Shown here: in pieces, positions 1 to 9,600 of the stretch | How positions within the stretch are numbered: the stretch's first letter is position 1 | Layout: each line of letters begins with the position of its first letter | Assembly: GCF_014649915.1 (NCBI RefSeq) | Contig: NZ_BMTY01000010.1 | Span: forward strand, 62,001 to 126,000 | DNA: 64,000 bases | Direction: 5' to 3' | Source: Streptomyces toxytricini | GTDB lineage: Bacteria > Actinomycetota > Actinomycetes > Streptomycetales > Streptomycetaceae | Notes under the pieces: model-generated | Seen by the model: only the letters and a program-made list of their open reading frames with translations | Databases searched by the model: none | What the model was told of the DNA's origin: nothing | Translations under genes and position numbers: made by a program

Positions 1-3000
1 GTGCGCTCGGTCCGCGTCGCCATGATCCAGTAGCCGAGGACCTGCCCCACGTTGTCCAGCAGCCCGCCCGGTGCGGTCGGCACCGTCAGGACGGCCCGCA
101 CGTGCCGGTCGCCGATGGCGGTGAGCCGGCTCATGCCCCGGTAGGCCGGGCCGTGGAACATCCAGCGCTCCCGGTAGACCTGCTCCGCCGTGTGGTCGGG
201 CACCCGCTCGCCCGCCGGGTCGGCCGGCACCGCGGGCGGCGGTTCCGCCGGCCACCGGCCGGCCAGCTCCACCACGGCGCGCGCATGCGGACCGAACGAC
301 ACCGCCACCCGGTCCGGGCCGCACGGGGTGACGGAGACCGGCACGTCCACCGGCTCGGCGGCCGTCAGCCACCGGTCGAAGCACGCGTCGTGCACCGCGA
401 CCGCCGCCCGCCCCGGAGCGGCACGCTCCGCCGCCGCCTTCATCAGCGCGACGATCGTCGTCGCCGGCACCACGGGCCACCGGTCCGCCACGTCCGGCCA
501 GTCCCCGCGCTGCGGGAAGAAGCAGTGGTCCAGCAGGTACGGCATGCGCTCCACCGACACCCGCACCGTCTCCCGGCGCGCGGCGGGCGCCGCCGGCGGG
601 CGCCGGCGTACGCGGGCACCCGGCCGTCCGGCCCCGGAGAGCAGCGCGGCGGCGGTCTGCGCCGTGCGTGCCGTCTCGTCCAACAGCGCCGCCAACTCGG
701 CGGCGACGGCCCCGCCGGCCGCGGATCCCGCAGCGGCGACCGCCCCGGCGCCAAGGTGCGGTGCGAGGGGCGGACGGGACGACGGGGGCAGCGACACCAG
801 CGCCCCGCCGAGGTCCAGCCGGACCGGACGCCCGCCGCGCGCCCCGGCGGCGCCGGGACGTGCAGTGCGCTCCGGCCGGGCGTCCGGCGCGTCCACGGCT
901 TCCGGGCGCGTGGCGGCGCCGGCCGTCCACAGCGCGGCCGCCACCCGCCGCAGCTGCGCAAGGCCCCCGCGCCGCGGCGAGTTCGCGGCGACCACCAGGT
1001 GGTCGCGCCCGGCCAGGCAGTCCCCGACCAGGGAGCCGAGCTGTCCCGGGCCCGCCTGGACGAAGACGCGGAAGCCGGCCTCGTACAGGGAGCCGGTGAG
1101 GGTGCGGAAGCGGACCGGCTCCAGCAGGTGGCGTACGAACAGCTCGCGGACCCCAGCGGCGTCGGCCGGGAACGGCCGGCCCGTCGTCCCCGACCAGACC
1201 GGGGTGTGCGGGGTGCGCAGTGGCAGCCGCTCGGCGGCCTCCCGGAACGGCCCGATGCACGGCGCGAGCATCGGCGTGTGGAAACCCGAGCGGAACGGCA
1301 GCGTCCGTACCAGGACGCCGTCGGCGCGGAGTGCGGCGGCGAACCGCTCCACCGCGTCGGGAGGTCCGCACACCATGCACTGGCCGGGCGCGTTGTCGTG
1401 CGAGACGACCACCCCCGGGTGGCCGCCCCCGGCCAGCCGGCCCGCCACCCGGTCGGCGTGCGCGCCGACTGCCGCGTACGCCAGGTCGGCGGCCCGGACC
1501 GCCTCCGGGTCCAGGGCGGCCATGAACGCGTCCACCGCCTCCTCCTCGTACAGCCCGCCCGCGGCCATGGCCGTCCACTCGCCGACGCTGTGCCCTGCGA
1601 CCGCGTCCGGTACGGCGCCGATGCGGCGCAGTGCCGCGTCGAGGAGGCGGCCGACGGCGACGACGCCGAGCCCGTGGCGGCCCAGCCCGCCCGCGGCCGG
1701 GCCGCCCGCGGCCGGGCCGTCCGGGGCGGGACCGGGCGGAACCGGCGGCCGGGGCAGGCCGAACCGGTCGGCGACCTCGTCGACGCGCGGCGCGAACTCG
1801 GCCTCCAGGCCGGGGAAGAGGAACACCGTCCTGCCGGTGCTCGGGGCGGCCGCCCCGAGCAGGGGGCCGGGTCGGAACCACACGTCGCCGCGGCCGTGCC
1901 ACGGCTCGCCCTTGGCGACGGCCCGCCGGGCCAGGCCCAGCCGCTCGGGGGAGGGCCCGACGACGGCCAGCCGCACCGGCCCGGCCTGTGCGGCCGCAGG
2001 CTGCCCTCCGGCGCGTACCGCCGGGTCGGGCGCCTCGAGGAGGCGGGCGAGGCCGTCGGGCGTGTCCGCGGCCAGGAGCAGGACGCGCTCCGGCTCGCCG
2101 ACCGCCGTCCGGGAGCGCGGCGCCCGCGTGTGGGGGAGCGCGGCCGCCGGGGCCGCGGCGGGGGCCTGTTCGAGGACGACGTGCGCGTTGATCCCGCCGA
2201 AGCCGAACGCGTTGACCCCGGCCCGGCGCGGCCCGCCGCCCGGCCCCGCCTCCCACGGGGCGGCCTGCGCGAGCGGGCGGAAACGCGTCCCGGCCAACGC
2301 CGGGTGCGGGTCCTCACAGTGCAGGGTCGGCAGCAGCACACCGTGGTGCACGGCCAGCGCCGCCTTGACGAGCCCGGCGATCCCCGCGGCCGGCATGGCG
2401 TGCCCGATCATCGACTTCACGGACCCGAGCACGGGCCGTCCCGCGGTTTCCGCGGCGTCCGGTGGCCCGAACACTTCGCGCAGGGTGGCCAGTTCGGCGG
2501 CGTCGCCGGCCGGGGTGGCCGTCCCGTGCGCCTCCAGCAGCCCGAGCGAGCCCGGCGCGGCCGGGTCGAGGCCGGCGGCCCGCCAGGCCGCCCGTACGGC
2601 CCGTACCTGCCCGGCCGGGTCGGGGTTCACGAGGCCGGAGGCGCGGCCGTCGCTGCTCACCCCCGTACCGCGGATCACGGCGTAGACGCGGTCCCCGTCG
2701 CGCTCCGCGTCCGCGAGGCGCTTGAGCACCACCACGCCCGTGCCCTCGCCGATGAGCAGCCCGTCCGCGCCGCGGTGGAAGGGCCGGATCCGCTCGCTCG
2801 GCGACAGGGCGCGCAGCTGCGAGAACACGCTCCACAGCGTGATGTCGTGGCAGTGGTGCACGCCCCCGGCCAGCATCACGTCGCACCGGCCGGAGGCCAG
2901 CGCGGCGACCGCCTGGTCCACGGCCAGCAGCGACGACGCGCACGCCGCGTCCACCGTGTACGCCGGCCCCCGCAGGTCCAGCCGGTTCGCGACCCGGGAG

Positions 3001-3617
3001 GCGGCCAGGTTCGGGACCAGCCCGATCGCGTCCTCCGGCCGGTCGGGGCCCAGCCGCTCGGTGAACGCCCGCCGCACCTGCTCCAGCCTGTCCGCGTCCA
3101 GCCCCGGCACCAGCTCGCCGAGCGTGTGCACCAGCTGGCGGGCGGTGCGGACCCGCTGGTCGAGGCGGACCAGCCCGGGCGTGAGGTAGCCCCCGCGCCC
3201 CAGGACGATCCCGACGCGCTCGCGGTCCGGCAGCCGGTCGGGCCCGCCGGCGTCGGCAAGCGCGTCCGCCGCCACGTGCAGGGCGATCAGCTGGTCCGGT
3301 TCGGTGGCGAGCACGGACGACGGCATCACCCCGAGGCGGGTGAGGTCCACCTCCGCGACGGCGTCCACGAACCCGCCGCGCCGGCAGTACACCCGGTCGG
3401 CGGCGGCCGGCTCGGGAGCGCTGCCCGGGTGGTAGTAGGCGGCGTCCCAGCGGTCGGGCGGCGCCTGGCCGACGAGGTCCGTACCGGCGCAAAGGTGGCG
3501 CCAGTACGCGGCCAGGTCGGGCGTGCCCGGCAGCAGCACGGACATGCCGGTGACGGCGACGGGCACGGCGGGCGTGCCGGCCCCGTACGGGGCGCGGGCC
3601 GGGGCGTCCACCGTCAC
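1..3617 (-). CDS. PUFA/secondary-lipid synthase subunit, KS-AT-dehydratase-like (partial, runs off left edge)
   Basis: Multidomain lipid synthase. Reading the minus strand from GTG at 3617, the order is ketosynthase (N-terminal VAVTGMSV near residue 23, active Cys in DAACASS near 217, EAHGT near 365, VKSMIGHA near 405), acyltransferase (GHSVGEW near 675), then a hot-dog dehydratase-like segment from about residue 1020 (LLDHCFF and later FHGPAYRG). The frame is still open at base 1 after about 1205 residues. The start overlaps the stop of the upstream synthase by 4 bases (GTGA), so the two are translationally coupled; another GTG at 3620 is possible. The KS and AT motifs are clear; the PUFA-type assignment rests on similarity in layout to the pfa-like clusters of actinomycetes and is inference. 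Product unknown. Confidence 0.85.
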   Translation of the reverse strand, partial: MTVDAPARAPYGAGTPAVPVAVTGMSVLLPGTPDLAAYWRHLCAGTDLVGQAPPDRWDAAYYHPGSAPEPAAADRVYCRRGGFVDAVAEVDLTRLGVMPSSVLATEPDQLIALHVAADALADAGGPDRLPDRERVGIVLGRGGYLTPGLVRLDQRVRTARQLVHTLGELVPGLDADRLEQVRRAFTERLGPDRPEDAIGLVPNLAASRVANRLDLRGPAYTVDAACASSLLAVDQAVAALASGRCDVMLAGGVHHCHDITLWSVFSQLRALSPSERIRPFHRGADGLLIGEGTGVVVLKRLADAERDGDRVYAVIRGTGVSSDGRASGLVNPDPAGQVRAVRAAWRAAGLDPAAPGSLGLLEAHGTATPAGDAAELATLREVFGPPDAAETAGRPVLGSVKSMIGHAMPAAGIAGLVKAALAVHHGVLLPTLHCEDPHPALAGTRFRPLAQAAPWEAGPGGGPRRAGVNAFGFGGINAHVVLEQAPAAAPAAALPHTRAPRSRTAVGEPERVLLLAADTPDGLARLLEAPDPAVRAGGQPAAAQAGPVRLAVVGPSPERLGLARRAVAKGEPWHGRGDVWFRPGPLLGAAAPSTGRTVFLFPGLEAEFAPRVDEVADRFGLPRPPVPPGPAPDGPAAGGPAAGGLGRHGLGVVAVGRLLDAALRRIGAVPDAVAGHSVGEWTAMAAGGLYEEEAVDAFMAALDPEAVRAADLAYAAVGAHADRVAGRLAGGGHPGVVVSHDNAPGQCMVCGPPDAVERFAAALRADGVLVRTLPFRSGFHTPMLAPCIGPFREAAERLPLRTPHTPVWSGTTGRPFPADAAGVRELFVRHLLEPVRFRTLTGSLYEAGFRVFVQAGPGQLGSLVGDCLAGRDHLVVAANSPRRGGLAQLRRVAAALWTAGAATRPEAVDAPDARPERTARPGAAGARGGRPVRLDLGGALVSLPPSSRPPLAPHLGAGAVAAAGSAAGGAVAAELAALLDETARTAQTAAALLSGAGRPGARVRRRPPAAPAARRETVRVSVERMPYLLDHCFFPQRGDWPDVADRWPVVPATTIVALMKAAAERAAPGRAAVAVHDACFDRWLTAAEPVDVPVSVTPCGPDRVAVSFGPHARAVVELAGRWPAEPPPAVPADPAGERVPDHTAEQVYRERWMFHGPAYRGMSRLTAIGDRHVRAVLTVPTAPGGLLDNVGQVLGYWIMATRTER

Positions 3618-6600
3618 CACTCCGACGCGGTCAGGACGACGGCCCGCTCCGCAGGGTCGCCCCACGCCAACTCCCGCAGCAGGGCAAGGGCCCCCTCCTC
3701 GGGGTCGATCAGGCGCACCCCCAGCCGGGCGTAGTGCCGGGCCAGCTCCGGCCCGACCATGCCGCCGTGGACGGGCGAGGGGGCCCACGGCCCCCAGTGC
3801 ACCGTCAGCGCCCGCCGCCCGGTGCGCGCCGCCCACGCCGCGCCGTACGCCTCCAGTGCGTCGTTGGCGGCCGCGTAGTCTGCCTGGCCGCGGTTGCCGA
3901 GGACGGCGGCGATGCTGCCGAACAGCACGGCGAAACGGGGGCGTTCGCCCTCGGGCAGCTCCTCGACGGCCGCGAGGAGCGCGGCCGCGCTCTGCGTCTT
4001 CACACCGTGGACGCGGCGGAAGGACTCCGGCGACTTGTCCGCGATCAGCCGGTCCTCGACGACCCCGGCCGCGTGGACCACCCCGTCGATCCGCCCGTGC
4101 TCGGCATGGACCTCCTTGACGGCCTGGAGGACGGCCGCCGCGTCCCGGCAGTCCACGCTCCGGTAGCGGGCCCGGCCCCCGGCGGCCCGTACGGCGTCCA
4201 GCGCGGCCGAGACCTCCCGCCGGGCCAGGACCAGGCCGGCGGCCTCCTCGACGTCGGCGGGCGTGGCGTACCGGCCGGTCCGGGCCAGGATTCCCCGCAG
4301 GTCCGCCGGATCGGACGCGGCAGCGGTCAGCGGATCCTCCGGCCCGGCCGGCACAGGGGTCCGGCCCAGGAGCTCGACCCGGCAGCGGGCCGCGGCTGCG
4401 AGCACGGCCACGCACCGGGCGGTGATCCCGCGGGCACCACCCACCACGAGGAGGACGGCATCCCGGTCCAGCCCCAGCGCCTCCGCCTCCGCGGCGCCCT
4501 CCCCGGCCGGCCCCGCCCCCCTGTCGGCGAGCGGCCCGAGCGGCTCCTCGACCAGCACCGGCGCGAACCGGCCCGCGGGCGTCCGCACCACGACCGGCTC
4601 ACCGCCGCCCGCGGCCGCCTCCTCCACCAGGGCCTGCGCAGCCCCCTCGGGCCCCGGCGCGGCACCCGCACCGAGCACCACGCAGCGCACCACGGCGTCG
4701 GGGTACTCGCGGGCCGCGGTCCGCACCAGCCCGTCCACCCCGGCCGCCCGCACCCCGTACCCGGCCTCCCGGACGACGAACAGGCGCTGCGCGCCGGCAC
4801 GCAGGACGGCCCGTACGAGATCGAACCCGTCCGGCAGGAAGGCAGGCCCGCCGCCCTCGCCGAGCGCCCCGAGCACGACGACACCGTCGAGGGGCACGTC
4901 GGCGCCACGAGCCGAACCGTCGTCACCCCGGAGGAGTTCAACGTGCCGGGCACCCCGGGCGTGCAGCAGCCCGCGCAACCGGTCGGCGGTCCCGCGCCGG
5001 TCCCCCGTCCCGTCCCCGAGGACCGCCCACCGGCTCCCGGCAAGGTCCGCGGCCCCGAGCGGGGAGCCACCGACCTCGGAGTGGACCACCCGGTACCGCC
5101 GCGGCGCCCCCACCACGGGATCCGGCACCGCCTCGGCGGCGCGACCGTCCGCGGCCGGGACGCCGCCGTCGCTCCGTGCAGAGCCGGGCGCGGCGGGGGC
5201 CGCGTGCGAGTCGGCCGGGGTCGCACGGGCGGTCAGCCAGTCGGCAATGGCGGACGCGGTGCGGGCCCGGGACAGCTCCTCCAGAGCCGCGTCGTCCAGC
5301 GTCCCGGGCGCGGCGGCGTCCGCCGGGCCGAGTCTGCGGGCGAGTTCGCCCGCCATCTCGGCGCGCTTGATCGAGTCGATGCTCAGGTCGGCCTCCAGGT
5401 CGAGGTCCGGCTCGACCATGTCCAGGGGATAGCCCGTTCGTTCGGCGATGAGCTCCAGGACCGCCCGCAGGATCGTTTCCCCGGTGGGCCGTGCGGACTG
5501 CGGTGACGCGGCCACCGGGGCGGGCGCCGACTCCTTCCGCGGGTTCCGGTCGTGGGGCGCCGGGTCGGCCTCGGCACCCGCCGTCCGACCGGGCCCGTGC
5601 TCCGGCAGCGGCACCGGCAGGAGCGGTGCCGCCGGGGGCGTCGCCTCCGCGGTTTCGCCGAAGTAGGCCAGCAGGACGTCCCGCTGCGCGGCGATCACCT
5701 CCCGGCTGCTGCGCAGGAACTCGGCGACCAGCGCGTCCGGTGCTCCCGGCGCCGCCTCTCCGGGGTTCGTCGCCACGGGTGCCTCCACAACGGGTCGGGC
5801 CGGCGCGAGGGCGCCGGGGAGCGGGTCGCCGGACGCGGTGCGGACGAGGTGCCCGTCCACCGTCCAGCGGGGGGTGCGCGGTGCGGGGGCCCGGTCGATG
5901 TCGAGGGCGTCCCGTCCGCGGAACATCCAGTCGGCGGCCACCGGCAGCCCGGCCGCCGCGAGCCGGGCGACCGCGTCGAGGAAGCCGGCCAGACCGCTGT
6001 CGGGCCGCGGCTCGCAGGCGACGGTCCGGTGCGGCCGGCCGCCCAGGACGTCCGCGACGAGCCGGGTCAACACGCACCCGGGCCCCACCTCGACGAAGGT
6101 CCGGGCCCCGGCCGCGTACATCGCCTCGACCTGCTCCGCGAACCGCACCGGCGCCCCGATCTGCGCGGCGAGTTCGCCGCGCACCGCGGCCGGGCCGGCC
6201 GGGTAGGGGCGGGCGGTGCGGTTGGCCCACACCTCGAACTCGGGCTCGTACAGAGGCTGGTCCGCGAGGGCGCGGCCGAAGACGGGCCCGGCCGCGGCGA
6301 CGAGCGGGCTGTGGAAGGCGCACGCCACCGGCAGCCGCTTCACGCCCAGCCCGGCCTCCCGCAGCCGGCGCACGGCCGTCTCGACCGCCCGCGTCGGCCC
6401 CGAAAGGACGGCCTGCCGCGGCGCGTTGTGGTTAGCGACGACCAGCCCGTCGGGCAGCGGAGGGCCGCCCAGCACCCGCCCGATGTCTTCCGGTGCGGCC
6501 GCCACGGCCGCCATCGCCCCGGGATCGGCGCCGACCGCGTCGAGGATGGCCGCGGCGCGCGCGGAACTCAGCCGCGGCAGCGCCTCGGCGTCGAGGACCC

Positions 6601-9600
6601 CGGCGGCGCAGAGGGCGACCAGCTCGCCGTAGCTGTGGCCGGCCGCCATGTCGGGACGGATCCCGCAGCGCGCGAGGAGCTCGTACGAGGCGAGCTCCAC
6701 CATGCCGAGGGCCGGCTGCGCGGCCCGCGTGTCGGTGAGGGCGCGCCGCATCTCCTCGCGCGCGGCGTCGTCGAACGGGGCCGGCGGGTACAGCGCCGCG
6801 ACGGCCCTGCCGTCGGCGTCCGTGCCGAGCAGCCGGCCGAGACCGGGGAAGGCGGTGAAGAGGTGCGCGGACATGCCGGGCCGCTGGCTGCCCTGCCCGG
6901 GAAAGAGGAAGACGGTACGCCCGGCCCCGGAACCGCCGGGCCCGTCCTCCTCCGCCCAGTACACCCGGCCCCCCGCAACGGCTCCACCCCGAGCCCCCGC
7001 CGCGGCACCCGTCCCGGCCCCGGCACCCGTCCCGGAGGCGGCCCCGGAACCCGCCCCCGCAGCGGAACTCGCGGCGGCTCCCGCCGCGGCTCCGGCCCCA
7101 CGCCCCGCGGGCCCGGACTCCCGGCCGGTCCCGTCCGCCGCGGCGCGCAGCAAGCGGCACAGGTCCGCGACGTCCCGGGCCGTGAAGGCGATGCGGATGC
7201 CGCCCCGTCCTCGCGCGGCTCGGCCCGCCGCCGTGGCGGCCAGGTCGCGCAGGCGCCACGGGGCCTCCCCGCGTGCCGCCGCGCCGGCGGCCTCCAGCAG
7301 GTCGGCCGCCGCCCGGCGGGCCGCCGCGGTGTCGGCCCCGCGGAACAGGAACAGCTCGGCCGGCCACTCGTCCCGGGCGTGCTCCGGCGCGTCGCCACCG
7401 TGCCCGGCCAGGACCGCGTGGAAGTTGGTGCCGCCGAAGCCGAAGGCGCTCAGCCCCGCGTACCGCCGTCCGGGGGCGGCCGGCCAGGGCAGTGCCTCGC
7501 GGTGGAACACGAACGGGCTCGCGCCCGCCCGCCAGGCGGGGTTCGGTCTCGACAGGTGCAGGGTCGGCGGCCGTACGCCCGTGTGCAGGGCGAGCGCCGT
7601 CTTGATCAGGCCGGCCAGCCCGGCGGCGCACTTCGTGTGCCCGATCTGCGATTTCACCGACCCGAGCACACAGCTCCCCGTGCGGGCGCCGGCCGCCTCG
7701 AAGACCTCCGTCAGCACACCGAGCTCCGTGCGGTCGCCGACGACGGTGCCGGTCCCGTGCGCTTCCACCAGTCCGACATCGGCCGGGGACACCCCCGCGC
7801 CCCGGTAGGCGCGCTCCAGCGCCGCCCGCTGGCCCTCCGGCCGGGGCGCGGTCAGCCCCAGCGAACGTCCGTCGCTGGACGCGCCGACCGCCTTGACGAC
7901 CGCGTACACGCGGTCCCCGTCCCGCTCGGCGTCCGCGAGGCGCTTCAGGACGACGCAGGCGACGCCCTCCCCGAGGGCGATGCCGTCCGCGGACCGGTCG
8001 AACGCGCGCGAGCGCCCGGTCGGGGACAGGGCGTGCACGGAGGTGAAGAGGGCGTAGTCGTTGATGCCGTTGTGGAGGTCGGCGCCGCCGCACAGCATCA
8101 TGTCGCTCGTCCCGAGGACGAGTTCCTTGCAGGCGGCGTCGAGCGCGGCCAGCGACGAGGCGCAGGCGGCGTCCACGGTGTGGTTGGGGCCGCGCAGGTC
8201 CAGGCGGTTCGCCACCCGCCCGGCGACGACGTTGGCGAGCACCCCGGGGAAGGTGTCCTCGGTGAGCCGGGGCAGCTGCCCGTCGAGCCCGGCCGGCACC
8301 CGCCCGTAGTAGGAGGGCAGCACGGTCCGCAGCGTGGCGGCGTTCGACAGGTCGCTGCCCGCCTCGGTGCCGAAGACCACCCCGGTCCGGGCCCGGTCGA
8401 AGGGCCGGCCCTCCTCGCCGTGGCCGGCGTCCTCGAGGGCGCGCCGGGACACCTCCAGCGCGAGGAGCTGCACCGGTTCGATGCTGCCGAGCGAGGCCGG
8501 GGGGATGCCGTAGCGCAGCGGGTCGAAGGGGATGCGGGGCAGGAAGCCGCCCCACCGGGAGGCGCTGGCCGGGTCGCTGCCGTCGGGGCCGGGGGAGCAG
8601 TGCACGTCCGGGTCCCAGCGTTCCGCGGGCACCTCGGTGACGGCGTCGTGGCCGTCCAGGACGTGCGCCCAGAATGCTGCGAGGTCCGGCGCCTGCGGAA
8701 ACACGCAGGCCATGCCGACGACGGCGATGTCCAGCGGAGCGGGCGTCCGCTCGCCCGACCCTGCGCCGGCCGGCTCCGGCGCCGCGGCCCGCAGGGCGGC
8801 ACTGCGCCGTTCCAGGAAGGCCGCGGCGCCGGAGGTGACGGACTCGTGCAGCTCGGCGACGGTCGTGGCGGTGTCCCGCAGCACGACGGCCTGCCCGGCC
8901 ATGAACATGCCCTCGGCGTACTGGCGCTCCTCGTCGACGGGCGCCAGCCCGCCGGCGGCGGTGCGCTCCACGCCCTTGCTCGCCAGCCGCAGCCGGCCGA
9001 CGTTCAGCCGCTCCAGGCGCTCCCACGCCTCCCGGTCGGGCACCCCGCCGGCGCGCAGCTCGGCCGCCAGCTTCCGGAACCCTTCGCTGAACGGGCTCGG
9101 CACGCACCGGGTGGCGTGCCCCGGAGCGGTCCGCAGCAGCGCGGTCCGCTCGGCGGCCAGCACCTGCCGCTGGAACAGCGGCCGTACGGCGCCGTGGGCG
9201 ACGGCCTCCCGGGTGAACAGGTAGGCGGTGCCCATCAGGACGCCGACCGCGCACCCGCGGGCGGTGAGCGGCGCGGCCAGGGCGGCGACCATGGCGGCGG
9301 AGCGTGCGTCGTGCACGCCGCCGGCGAAGAACACCTCGAGGGCGGGCGCGGCGCCGGGGTCCTCGTCCAGGTGGTCGAGCAGGACCCGGGTCTGCGCCTC
9401 CCACAGCGGGAAGCTGTTGCGCGGTCCGACGTGGCCGCCGCATTCGGCGCCCTCGAAGACGAACCGGCGCGCGCCCTCGGCGAGGTACTGGCGCAGCAGT
9501 CCGGGGGAGGGGGCGTGGAGGAACGTCCGTATGCCGTCGGCCTCCAGGGCGCGGGCCTGCGAGGGCCGCCCGCCCGCGATGACGGCGTGGCTCGGCCGGT

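Noticed and set aside
102..3734. Very long open frame on the plus strand opposite the synthase genes
   Set aside because: High GC gives long open antisense frames. The product is Arg/Pro/Gly-rich with no fold, while the minus-strand frame carries clear ketosynthase and acyltransferase motifs.
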